Shown: positions 24,677 to 32,661 of the stretch, piece after piece
Position numbering within the stretch: the first letter of the stretch is position 1
Layout: every line of letters begins with the position of its first letter
Source: Clostridia bacterium
GTDB taxonomy: Bacteria > Bacillota > Clostridia > Oscillospirales > SIG627
Direction of reading: 5' to 3'
Length of the DNA: 64,000 nt
Assembly (NCBI GenBank): GCA_017467865.1
Contig: JAFUKG010000030.1
Span: 1-64,000, forward strand
The notes under the pieces: model-generated
Databases searched by the model: none
Told to the model about the DNA's origin: nothing
Seen by the model: the letters and a program-made list of their open reading frames with translations, nothing else
Program-made: the position numbers and the translations under genes

Positions 24677-24799
24677 TACGTAGGAAATTGCATCGCAATT
24701 GCTTGTAAAAAATAAAGTCTACATATAAAATCCGCGAGCGTAGGCGAACTTTACAATCAGTTGCCGAAGGCGACTTTTTTATTTTGAAAGGACAAACAA

Positions 24800-26440
24800 A
24801 TGGACAGTAATACACTTCAGGTACTTATCGCCATGGTCATTTACATGGCGGCAGTTATCGTTATAGGATTTGTGTTTGCCAAGAAAGCAAACGCAAACTC
24901 CGAAAACTATTTCCTCGGGGGAAGAAGTCTCGGTCCTTGGGTAACTGCCATGAGCGCAGAAGCTTCAGACATGAGCGGATGGCTCCTTATGGGTCTCCCC
25001 GGTGTCGCTTATTGGTGCGGTGTAGCCGATGCCGCTTGGACCGCAATAGGACTTGCGGTAGGAACGTATTTTAACTGGCTTATAGTTTCAAAGAGACTTC
25101 GCCGTTACAGTATCAAGGCGGGCAACGCAATTACACTTCCCGATTTCTTCTCTAACAGATTTAAAGAAAAGAAAAAGGTTATTATGACTCTCGCCGCTCT
25201 CTTTATCCTTATTTTCTTCACAGTTTATGCGGCAAGCTGTTTCGTTACCTGTGGTAAGCTCTTCTCCACACTTTTCGGCGCTTCCTATCAGAGCATGGTT
25301 GTGGTTGGCGCAATCTTTGTGCTTCTTTATACTATTCTCGGCGGCTTCCTTGCTGAAAGTGCCTCCGACTTTATGCAGAGTATAGTTATGATTGTAGCTC
25401 TTGTGTCGGTTGTTGCTATCGGTGTTGTTAACGCAGGCGGTTTCGCTGCCGTTATTGACAACGCAGGCTCTATCCCCGGTTTCCTTGACTTCTTCGGACT
25501 TGCAGACCCTGTCAATGCTAACGGACAGGCAATCGCAGATGTAACGGCAAAGGCTCTCGAGGCTGATAGCAGTTTGGCTATTCAGGCGGTGAGCGAAAAC
25601 GGTGTAGCTATTTTTGGAGCTAAGGCGCGTCCTTACGGAATTTTAACTGTATTCTCTATGCTTGCATGGGGACTTGGATACTTCGGTATGCCTCAGGTGC
25701 TCCTCAGATTTATGGCTATCAGAGAAGAAGGCGAGCTTAAACGTTCAAGAAGAATTGCTATGATTTGGGTTATCATCTCCCTTGCCGTTGCAGTGTTTAT
25801 CGGTATCGTAGGAAGAGTTATTGCAATGACCAACCCCGAAGCCCTTGAAGGCGGCTTGCTTCTTACAAATTCAGATGCTGAAAACATCTTCATTCAGCTT
25901 TCCACAAGCTTCTTACCTCCTATCATTGCAGGCTTCGTTATGGCAGGTATCCTTGCCGCTACTATTTCTTCTTCCGACTCTTATCTTCTTATTGCGGCGT
26001 CAGCCGTTGCTAAGAACATCTATCAGGGCGTAGCTAAGAAGAACGCATCCGATAAGTCGGTTATGACCGTTTCGAGAATTACTCTTCTTGTTATCGCTCT
26101 TATCGCTATGTTCCTCGCCTTTGACGAAAATAGCGTTATATTCCAAATCGTGTCCTTCGCTTGGGCGGGCTTTGGTGCTACCTTCGGTCCTCTCATGCTT
26201 TTCTCCCTCTTCTGGAAGAGAACTACCCGTGCAGGCGCTATCGCAGGTATGGTAGGCGGTGCAGGAATGGTATTCCTTTGGAAGCTTGTTATCAGCACTC
26301 TCGGCGGTGTATTCGCTATCTACGAGCTTCTTCCCGCATTCATCTTCTCTTCAATCTGTATCGTAGTCATATCGCTTCTCACAAAGAAGCCTTCTGAAGA
26401 GATTGAGGAAGAGTTTGAGGCTGTTAAGTTAGGCAAATAA
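24800..26440 (+). CDS. putP: Sodium/proline symporter (SSF family)
   Basis: 546 residues with about 13 hydrophobic helices. SSF signatures: ENYFLGGRSLGPWVTAMSAEASDMSGWLLMGLPG (helix 2 region, sodium site residues), RRYSIKAGNAITLPDFFSNRF, and AGILAATISSSDSYLL, the helix 8 Na+ ligands (Ser-Ser). Closest in character to PutP, which imports proline with Na+. An unusual feature is the ~50-residue loop around residues 235-285 (FFGLADPVNANGQAIADVT... ) that exceeds the common length. The gene is alone, followed by a framed-hairpin repeat. Confidence 0.9.
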   Translation: MDSNTLQVLIAMVIYMAAVIVIGFVFAKKANANSENYFLGGRSLGPWVTAMSAEASDMSGWLLMGLPGVAYWCGVADAAWTAIGLAVGTYFNWLIVSKRLRRYSIKAGNAITLPDFFSNRFKEKKKVIMTLAALFILIFFTVYAASCFVTCGKLFSTLFGASYQSMVVVGAIFVLLYTILGGFLAESASDFMQSIVMIVALVSVVAIGVVNAGGFAAVIDNAGSIPGFLDFFGLADPVNANGQAIADVTAKALEADSSLAIQAVSENGVAIFGAKARPYGILTVFSMLAWGLGYFGMPQVLLRFMAIREEGELKRSRRIAMIWVIISLAVAVFIGIVGRVIAMTNPEALEGGLLLTNSDAENIFIQLSTSFLPPIIAGFVMAGILAATISSSDSYLLIAASAVAKNIYQGVAKKNASDKSVMTVSRITLLVIALIAMFLAFDENSVIFQIVSFAWAGFGATFGPLMLFSLFWKRTTRAGAIAGMVGGAGMVFLWKLVISTLGGVFAIYELLPAFIFSSICIVVISLLTKKPSEEIEEEFEAVKLGK

Positions 26441-26449
26441 AATTTCTTC

Positions 26450-26560
26450 GTCTTTTTTCGCAATACTGCGTTGCTTCATAAAAAGCAGCTCGACTTACGT
26501 TAAGTAAGCCATCGCTTTGCTTTTTACTTGCGCCTTGTCTTGCAAAAAATACTTTGAAAT
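26450..26560. repeat. Intergenic framed-hairpin element, copy 2
   Basis: GCAATACTGCGTTG ... AAAAAGCA / CTTAC-GTTAA-GTAAG / TGCTTTTT ... GCGCCTTGTCTTGC. The outer sequence matches the element behind ppdK (619-735) while the enclosed outer stem is different but still paired. Lies directly after putP and may act as its terminator. Confidence 0.6.
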
Positions 26561-26577
26561 TGGATTTAAAGATGTAT

Positions 26578-26610
26578 GAAAATCCCCCAACTTCCTTGGG
26601 GGATTTTTGT
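26578..26610 (+). terminator. Second hairpin in the putP-epimerase gap
   Basis: AAAATCCCCCA (26578-26588 approx.) with TGGGGGATTTT (to ~26607) and a T-run. The rest of the gap (26611-26778) has no believable gene: it is a diverged repeat with its end (ACAAAAATTTCGTCG, ~26726) matching the sequence that follows copy 1 near 727. Confidence 0.65.
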
Positions 26611-26778
26611 TGCCTTTGTGCGGGGCTTTTTTGCGGCGAAGCGAATTAGCGTAGCCTGCAAAAATGCAAGCCATACAGGGAACGAAGGTGGAGCAGTGTG
26701 CGACACCGAAGTGAGTCGTAGTGCTGACAAAAATTTCGTCGAAATTGAAATCTTTGTATTTTTTAATAGTCTCATTTA

Positions 26779-26832
26779 AGGTTTTTGAAAGGGAGTTTGA
26801 GGGAAAACTTTTTTTAAAAAATTTTCCCTCAA
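26779..26832. repeat. Diverged GGGAA..TTTTT palindromic repeat
   Basis: GTTTGAGGGAAAACTTTTT pairs with AAAAATTTTCCCTCAAA. Located just past the stop of the minus-strand epimerase gene, where it probably ends transcription; related in design to 18143 and 19537. Confidence 0.5.
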
Positions 26833-26839
26833 AAATATT

Positions 26840-27691
26840 TTATCTCACTATTTCTATACTGTGTGTGAATTCATCGGAAGAAGAGGGGGAGAGCGCCTTT
26901 ATGCCGAGCTTTGTCTTGAGATTTTTGTCGGTGTCCTTGTGGTCGGAAAGCCCGTTCCACGCTTCGATGCAGATGAATTTGGCACCCATTACCGTCCATA
27001 GCATAAGGTGGTCGAAGTCGGGGAAGGATACCTTAATTTCCCTTGAGCCGTCCTTTTTGCGAAGCCTTACGCTTTTCACGGGTATATCACGGAAAATAAG
27101 AGTATCCGCCTCAAAATACTCGGTTTTCAAGGGAAGCGTGTTACTGTCCTCAATCACAAGAGTCGCGGTGTCACCCAGCAAAGCCCCCTCAAGGTCGTTA
27201 GAGTAAAGGGTCACCTTTTCGGGGAAAACGATATCGTATTCTTCAAGCCCCTCGGGGGTGGAATAACCCTCGTGAGAGCCAACGGAGTAGTACATAACGT
27301 CATTAGAAAGATTTTTAACCCCGTAGGTTACGCGAATGCTCTTTTTTTCAAGAGCGAACTTTACTCTGAACTCAAAATTAAAGGGGTAAATTTCAAGAGT
27401 TTTCTCCGAGCTCCTTAAAAGAAAACTGGCAGACGTGTCCGTCACTTCTTCAAGTTCAAAAATACAGTCTCTTGCAAAACCGTGCCTCGGTAATTTGTAA
27501 ACCTTGCCGTCGATGACAGCCTCTTCGTCCTTGATACCTCCGCAGACGGGAAAAAGAATGGGGCAGGATTTTCCCCAAAATTCGGGGTCTGCTTGCCATA
27601 CGTATTCCTTGCCGAGAACGCTAAGACTCCTCAGCTCGGCACCTTTTTCGGATATTTCTGCTCTTATAAATTCATTCTTTATTGTTATCAT
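26840..27691 (-). CDS. Aldose 1-epimerase family protein (LacX-like)
   Basis: 283 residues. Galactose-mutarotase beta-sandwich signatures: KGAELRSLSVLGKEYVWQADPEFW near the start, FPVCGGIKD, LPRHGFARD with the conserved His, and YYSVGSHEGYSTPEGLEEY with the second His. Such enzymes interconvert alpha and beta anomers of hexoses. The LacX-like subgroup may act on other sugars or on hexose-6-phosphates. Its promoter is embedded in a 13-21-13 inverted repeat (27731-27777) identical in layout to the one ahead of the fic gene, so both are likely controlled by one regulator. Confidence 0.9.
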   Translation of the reverse strand: MITIKNEFIRAEISEKGAELRSLSVLGKEYVWQADPEFWGKSCPILFPVCGGIKDEEAVIDGKVYKLPRHGFARDCIFELEEVTDTSASFLLRSSEKTLEIYPFNFEFRVKFALEKKSIRVTYGVKNLSNDVMYYSVGSHEGYSTPEGLEEYDIVFPEKVTLYSNDLEGALLGDTATLVIEDSNTLPLKTEYFEADTLIFRDIPVKSVRLRKKDGSREIKVSFPDFDHLMLWTVMGAKFICIEAWNGLSDHKDTDKNLKTKLGIKALSPSSSDEFTHSIEIVR

Positions 27692-27730
27692 AATTCTTTC
27701 CTCATTTATATTATCTTTATTTATATTATC

Positions 27731-27777
27731 TTTTAGGGAACAAACTTTAGTTTTATCATAGCGATTGTTCCCTAAAA
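27731..27777 (-). promoter_or_regulatory. Operator around the -10 box of the epimerase gene
   Basis: Perfect 13-bp arms TTTTAGGGAACAA (27731-27743) and TTGTTCCCTAAAA (27765-27777), 21 bp apart. On the minus strand a -10-like TATGAT (27760-27755) lies between the arms at exactly the offset of TATAAT in the fic copy. The right arm overlaps the fic stop codon (27772-27774). Confidence 0.75.
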
Positions 27778-28710
27778 AGATTTTACACAGTATTCCTTAA
27801 GAAAGCTCTTGATTTTTTTCTCATCGTGTCCTTCGTAATAGGATACGAGAAGGCCTTTAAATTCCGATACTTTGCTTTCGGGAATTACAAGAATGCCCCC
27901 TGCTTTTGATATAAGAAAGTGGTTTGCAAAAATAACCGCTGTTCTTTTGTTTCCGTCGTTAAAAATTTGTGTTTTCATACAATAAAGACAAAGCTCAATT
28001 GCTTTTTCAACGTTAGAAAGATTTTTATCTTCTGTAATTCGCAATATGCTTTCAATAACCACCGTCTCTATGGGAAGCGGCGGAAGATATGAAGTGCCTC
28101 CAATGGTTACGGGCACCCCTCTTATTTTTCCCCCATCATTGAAAAATCCCTCATTTACAAGCTTTGCAATGTGACAAAGAATGGAATAATCACTTTTTAC
28201 TTGCAGAACGTCTTTGTCTAAAATAAATTCCCATGCGTGTTTCAGGTTCAGGATTTTTTGTACGTCTGAGGCTCTTACTCCGTTTACTATGCCGTTGTCT
28301 ATAATGTCCTCGGTTTGAGGAAAGGTGGTTGCCACTCCCTCAAGAACCGCTTGGTCGTATATGGAGCTTTTCATATTTATTCTTGCAAAATCAAGATTGA
28401 GCATTACCTCTCGCGGCAGTTCTCCTTCATTGAAGCCCATAACAGCAAGCTCTTTATCTATTTTTCTGATAGCTTTTTTCAGCTCTTTAGCCTCTGCGTT
28501 GTTTTTTAAAAGCAATTGATAAAGAGTGTCTGAATAAACGTCAACGTAGGTTGAACTAATTCTGCTTCCTACTCTCTTTCGGATATATAAATATTTTCCG
28601 CTTTCGTTCTCTTTTATCTCAGGGGTGCCGTCATAAGGCAATAATTTGAGCCGAGCGTATAAATCTGCTCTCTCTTTGAGAAGCTCTTGTATCAAGGCTG
28701 AGCTGTTCAT
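27772..28710 (-). CDS. Fic-family protein with altered active-site motif
   Basis: 312 residues from ATG at 28710, set by AGGAGA seven bases upstream (the frame stays open to 28758). The Fic core is at ~150-290. The signature HxFx(D/E)GN(G/K)R reads QIFNDGNKR at residues 248-256, so the catalytic His is Gln. The helix that carries the inhibitory (S/T)xxxE(G/N) motif in related proteins reads QAVLEGV (~120-126), also without the Ser/Thr. Active Fic proteins AMPylate or otherwise modify target proteins; this one is probably catalytically altered or inactive. No winged-helix domain is visible. It has its own promoter inside a shared operator. Confidence 0.88.
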   Translation of the reverse strand: MNSSALIQELLKERADLYARLKLLPYDGTPEIKENESGKYLYIRKRVGSRISSTYVDVYSDTLYQLLLKNNAEAKELKKAIRKIDKELAVMGFNEGELPREVMLNLDFARINMKSSIYDQAVLEGVATTFPQTEDIIDNGIVNGVRASDVQKILNLKHAWEFILDKDVLQVKSDYSILCHIAKLVNEGFFNDGGKIRGVPVTIGGTSYLPPLPIETVVIESILRITEDKNLSNVEKAIELCLYCMKTQIFNDGNKRTAVIFANHFLISKAGGILVIPESKVSEFKGLLVSYYEGHDEKKIKSFLKEYCVKSF

Positions 28711-28745
28711 GGCCGATTCTCCTTGCAAAATTAATTTCAACAATA

Positions 28746-28792
28746 TTTTAGGGAACAAATCATAAAAATATTATAACAATTGTTCCCTAAAA
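28746..28792 (-). promoter_or_regulatory. Promoter and operator of the fic gene
   Basis: Arms TTTTAGGGAACAA (28746-28758) and TTGTTCCCTAAAA (28780-28792), 21 bp apart. On the minus strand a TTGCTT -35, 17-bp spacer and TATAAT (28775-28770) are interleaved with the arms: one half-site fills the spacer and the other follows the -10. Same geometry as 27731-27777. Confidence 0.8.
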
Positions 28793-28910
28793 AAGCAAGA
28801 GGTTTTTTGAATTAGTAATGAGAAATTAGGAATTAGGAATTAGAAATCAGGGTAAAAACCCCTCTTTTTTGAAGTAAAAAACAAGTGCGCATATTTGGCT
28901 ATTTTGACTA

Positions 28911-28939
28911 TTGAACGCCCTCTTTTTTTGTGCTACAAT
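28911..28939 (+). promoter_or_regulatory. Predicted promoter of the large surface-protein gene
   Basis: TTGAAC (28911-28916), 17-bp spacer, TACAAT (28934-28939). Upstream (28800-28870) lies an AT-rich run of GAATTAGGAATTAG-type units and a small GGGT/ACCC hairpin, with no gene. Confidence 0.6.
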
Positions 28940-29004
28940 TATAGCGTGATAAATTGTAATAATAGTCCAAAAAAAGAAAAAATTTATACTTTTAGGAGGA
29001 AATT

Positions 29005-32000
29005 ATGGCAAATAACAAAATTATGCGTTTTGTTGTGACCGCAGTAGTTCTCGTGGCTCTCATGACCCTTACTGCATTTGCTGCCGATATCACGGGCGGC
29101 TTCGGTGCAATAGGCGGAGTTGACGATACTTACTATGCCGCTCCCGCAACACTCAACGCAGCAGGTAACGGACTCGATCTTGGTGAAGCTATTCAGCTCA
29201 CAACAGCAAATAACACAGGTCTGGCAGGTCTTTACGCCGTGTCAACAGACAGCACCTTCGCAGGCGATTACGAAATCGTTTATGTGTATGGTGCAATGGC
29301 TGACAGAAAAGACTTTCTTGAAAGAAATACTTGGACAACATCAGGTAATAAAACCGGTAAGGACGCGGATGCAAACGGTTTTGACGATACCTATACAAGC
29401 AACGCAATTAAAACCGTAGGCACTAAAACATACGTAGTTGGTACGGATGAAGATGGCGACGGCTTTGATGATAACAACCCAACAATAAGAGTTGTTTGGT
29501 CTGCAAATAACGGCGACGGCTTTTATTACCTTGCAAATTATCAGGGACTTCGTATGGATGCGAAGAACTCTACCACTTATAGCTTTGCACCCGGATATAT
29601 CACAGGTAAGGGCGTAAATGCAAGTTTCTGGGGCACTTGGGGAACCTACTACACCGGTGTAACCGGATCGTGGACAAACTCCCGTAACATTTCTACTGCT
29701 TTGCTTTCGGGCTTCAAAAACGCAACAGATGATACTAAGGAAGCGGCTTTTGATGCAATCGTAGAATATGTAGATGAGTTTAATTATTCCTACGCACTTA
29801 CAGAGAAAGAAATAATTCCTGTTTCCGAAGTAAATTCATATACTTATAAGCTTGTAGTATTCAAGGATGATAACGGTTTTACAAACTCTGACCATGAAGT
29901 AAAGTTTGAAGCGTATGTTGCTGATAAAGAAGGAAAGATAACTGTTTATACTTACGTTCACAGTGCTATTGAACTTAGCAAAACAGCGTCAACGCTTGTA
30001 GTGGATTTTGGCGAGGGAACCAACGGTAAATGGGAAAACAATAAAGTACCCACAGAAGGTTATTTTGTAGGCTTTAAAATTTGGCCCTTCTATGGTCTTA
30101 CCGATTATACTAAGTTTACAGTTCCTACCGCTGCAGCGACTAACGTAGGACACGTTCACGTTGTTAACGGTTACTCCATTGATACCCCCAAGGCATCTAA
30201 GCCCACAGGTCTTGGAATAGGTGCAAACGGTGCTATTACAGGTACTATTGCAGGTATGACATATGAGTATGCAGCAGTTTCTTCTGCAGATATGCTTAAT
30301 GGTACGGCACTCACTTATACAACAGTAGATGACACTACTGCTCTTACAGACGCAGGTCTTTATGCAGTAAGAGTTGTGGGTGTTGACGGTGAGTATGATG
30401 CTTCTGATTTTGCTATACTTTATATAGCAGGTACAACTGAGCAGAAGGTTACTCTTCCTAATAAAAATGAAGATGATAGAGCAGTTTTCTCTGCAACTTC
30501 TTCTTGGGTTGACGGTACGATGACCGAGGGAAACAACAGTGCGATGTTTGGAAGTCCTTACCAGGTATTCCAGGGTAGCTATGATACAGGCTTCACAACC
30601 TCAAATTATTATCTTACTTCTCATAAGCACATTGATGCAAGTTACGTAACAGCTGTTGAAAACGCAACAGAGGAAACAAAGGCTGATGCTCTTGAGAATA
30701 TAGCTAAATTGGCTAAGGCTATCAGCTACAAGTACGCCTACGACCCCGAAGAGATCATCGAGGTTAAAGAGTTCTCAAGCTTGTCTTACAAGCTCTTTAT
30801 AAGACAGGGTTACAGATACGTTCTTCCCGACAGAACAAAGTCCGAGGTTCGTCTCTACGTAATGGACGAGGCAGGAACAGTAAAACCTTACTCTGCTAAG
30901 CCTACCGTTGACATTGCTAAGCTTTATACTTGGATGGGTTACTCTATCCCTGTTTCTGCTACAGATTTTGTAAACCTTCCCACAACAGGCTACGTAATCG
31001 GATTTGAGATTATTCCTTACGCAGAGTTTGATGCTCAGGCGGCAACAATCAATACAGAGGAAGACAACAATAACATTTGTTATGGTTTCTGTATGGATTA
31101 TGACAACGACATGTATTCAATTAAAACTGCTCAGACAACACCCGTGCTTGCGGTTGAAACGGGTGCCAACAAGACACTTGCAGAGCTTACAATAAGTAAC
31201 TTTGTAACAGGCACAACCTACGCTTATTCTACAGATGAGGGTGCAACTTGGACAGAGTTTACAACTGCTACTCTGAAGTTTACAGAGGCGAATAAATATT
31301 ACTGGGTTAAGGCTCTTGGAGATGCTACTCACTTTGACAGTGAAATAGCAGTTCCCACATATCCTTCTGCAGCAGTTATATACAAGGGTGCAAGCCTTGT
31401 TCTTGACGGACAAATAGGTATCAGAATTTATTTTGACGTAGATAAGGCAGCTCTCGGCTACACAATGATTAAGCACACGATTGCTAACGGTGTTGATTCT
31501 GTTGAGTATGCCAAGGACATAAAGGCTGTAAACTATGAGGCAGACGGAAGAACTGCTTATGTTACCGCTTACGTCGCTCCTAAGGATTTCGACAATGCAA
31601 CAATTACTGTAAATCAGTTGCTTGTTAATAACTCCATTGTAGGCATATCAGGCTCAATAATTAATTCTATACCCGTTCACACAGTTTCTGACTACATCAC
31701 AGTATTCTACAAGCAGGTAGAGGCAGGCAATGAAGAGTGCATTGCCGCAAATGACCTTGTATTGGCTCTTGAAGCTTACTGTAAGAACGCTGACGCTTAC
31801 TTCAACACAGATGCAGAGGCTCTTGATACAGTTGCAGCAGATACAACCGCTATCAGCACGATTGCAGATCCCACTAAGGCAGGTAAGTTTACTTACAACG
31901 GCAATACAATTCTTGAGCATTACTCAACGTCTCTTATCCTTGAAGAAAACGTTACTATAAGACATTACTTCAAGGCAACTGCAGTCACAGGACAGCCTAC

Positions 32001-32307
32001 CTTTACCACAGAAACTGTTACTGCAACAGAAGCGAGCGGTAAGGCAGTAGCATTTAATCCTGAGAATTATTTAGCTTCTGCTGTTGACGGTCAGGGATAT
32101 TACTACGTTGATATAACAGGTATCGACGCTAAGAACCTTGACACCCAGTACGAGCTTACTTTGACTCTTGGTGAAGAGTCAATCGTAGTTAAGTACTCAG
32201 CACTTAACTACGTAAAACAGGCTTACAGCGATGCAGATGATAAGCTTGCAAATCTTGTAAAGGCTATTTACAACTATTCGGTAGAAGCAGAAGAATACGC
32301 TAACTAA
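29005..32307 (+). CDS. Large secreted surface protein with repeated domains
   Basis: 1100 residues. Signal peptide at 1-26 (RFVVTAVVLVALMTLTAFA then ADI). Two Asp-rich loops, DADANGFDD and DEDGDGFDD (~115-155), resemble calcium-binding thrombospondin-type or EF-like loops. Two long related segments, ~245-390 and ~555-710, share a layout (ATDDTKEAAFD / ATEETKADALE, then YSYALTEKEII / YKYAYDPEEII), so they are an internal duplication. The last ~300 residues (VLDGQIGIRIYFDVDK ... LAKAIYNYS-like ending) match a C-terminal domain common in Clostridia surface proteins. No catalytic motif or wall anchor is evident. A 40-residue peptide gene follows 20 bp downstream. Confidence 0.85.
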   Translation: MANNKIMRFVVTAVVLVALMTLTAFAADITGGFGAIGGVDDTYYAAPATLNAAGNGLDLGEAIQLTTANNTGLAGLYAVSTDSTFAGDYEIVYVYGAMADRKDFLERNTWTTSGNKTGKDADANGFDDTYTSNAIKTVGTKTYVVGTDEDGDGFDDNNPTIRVVWSANNGDGFYYLANYQGLRMDAKNSTTYSFAPGYITGKGVNASFWGTWGTYYTGVTGSWTNSRNISTALLSGFKNATDDTKEAAFDAIVEYVDEFNYSYALTEKEIIPVSEVNSYTYKLVVFKDDNGFTNSDHEVKFEAYVADKEGKITVYTYVHSAIELSKTASTLVVDFGEGTNGKWENNKVPTEGYFVGFKIWPFYGLTDYTKFTVPTAAATNVGHVHVVNGYSIDTPKASKPTGLGIGANGAITGTIAGMTYEYAAVSSADMLNGTALTYTTVDDTTALTDAGLYAVRVVGVDGEYDASDFAILYIAGTTEQKVTLPNKNEDDRAVFSATSSWVDGTMTEGNNSAMFGSPYQVFQGSYDTGFTTSNYYLTSHKHIDASYVTAVENATEETKADALENIAKLAKAISYKYAYDPEEIIEVKEFSSLSYKLFIRQGYRYVLPDRTKSEVRLYVMDEAGTVKPYSAKPTVDIAKLYTWMGYSIPVSATDFVNLPTTGYVIGFEIIPYAEFDAQAATINTEEDNNNICYGFCMDYDNDMYSIKTAQTTPVLAVETGANKTLAELTISNFVTGTTYAYSTDEGATWTEFTTATLKFTEANKYYWVKALGDATHFDSEIAVPTYPSAAVIYKGASLVLDGQIGIRIYFDVDKAALGYTMIKHTIANGVDSVEYAKDIKAVNYEADGRTAYVTAYVAPKDFDNATITVNQLLVNNSIVGISGSIINSIPVHTVSDYITVFYKQVEAGNEECIAANDLVLALEAYCKNADAYFNTDAEALDTVAADTTAISTIADPTKAGKFTYNGNTILEHYSTSLILEENVTIRHYFKATAVTGQPTFTTETVTATEASGKAVAFNPENYLASAVDGQGYYYVDITGIDAKNLDTQYELTLTLGEESIVVKYSALNYVKQAYSDADDKLANLVKAIYNYSVEAEEYAN

Positions 32308-32327
32308 TTTAAGGAGGATGAGATATA

Positions 32328-32450
32328 ATGGTTAAAGAGATATACGAATCCCCCGAAATGGAAGCAGTACTTTTTGATAGCGATGACATTGTAACAGTAA
32401 GCTTTACTGACAATGACGATGATGCACTTCCCCCTGCAATTTGGGGATAA
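32328..32450 (+). CDS. Short acidic peptide with YExPEME motif, copy 1
   Basis: 40 codons plus stop, with AAGGAGG (32311-32317) ten bases before the ATG and an intrinsic terminator right after the stop, so it is clearly built as a gene. The N-terminal half (MVKEIYESPEMEAVLFDSDD) then IVTVSFTDND... and the end ALPPAIWG. A second peptide at 50125 shares YExPEME, F.xDDIVTxSF.D and a terminal IW, while the spacing near the C-terminus differs. No signal peptide, no Cys. It follows a secreted-protein gene in both cases. The pattern (conserved N-terminus, variable C-terminus) recalls ribosomal peptide precursors, but no modifying enzyme is nearby. Function unknown. Confidence 0.82.
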   Translation: MVKEIYESPEMEAVLFDSDDIVTVSFTDNDDDALPPAIWG

Positions 32451-32451
32451 T

Positions 32452-32481
32452 AAAAAAGCCTCCCTAAAGGGAGGCTTTTTT
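32452..32481 (+). terminator. Terminator of the surface protein-peptide operon
   Basis: AAAAAAGCCTCCCT (32452-32465) with AGGGAGGCTTTTTT (32468-32481), beginning two bases after the peptide stop. Confidence 0.9.
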
Positions 32482-32634
32482 AATGCAGAATGATGAATGC
32501 AGAATGATGAATTGTGGAAGATTTCGCTTGTGCGAAATCTTCCTTAACTTTCACCCATAGGTGAAAATATAACTTGCTACGGGCAAATATAACTTCCTAA
32601 GGAAATATAACTTGTGCAAAGCACAAATATAATT
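32482..32634. repeat. Element with lead sequence and tandem covarying hairpins
   Basis: A lead of GCAGAATGATGAAT units (32483-32515), a 12-bp perfect hairpin GGAAGATTTCGC-TTGT-GCGAAATCTTCC (32516-32543), then four ~20-bp units framed by AACTT ... AAATAT: TTTCACC/GGTGAAA, TTGC/GCAA, TTCCT/AGGAA, TTGTGC/GCACAA. The frame is constant while the arms change in step. No gene. Confidence 0.75.
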
Positions 32635-32636
32635 TT

Positions 32637-32661
32637 AAAAATGGGCTTTTCAGCCCATTTT
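32637..32661 (-). terminator. Terminator of polC
   Basis: AAAATGGGCT (32637-32646) with AGCCCATTTT (32652-32661), abutting the polC stop codon; minus-strand T-run beyond. Confidence 0.85.

Noticed and set aside
26566-26779. Two overlapping open frames in the putP-epimerase gap
   Set aside because: Both cover a hairpin terminator and diverged repeat sequence, with low-complexity products and no ribosome site.
32544-32634. Possible CRISPR-like array of short spaced repeats
   Set aside because: The units are ~20 bp with palindromes inside and an 11-base constant part; there are no spacers of uniform size and no cas genes.
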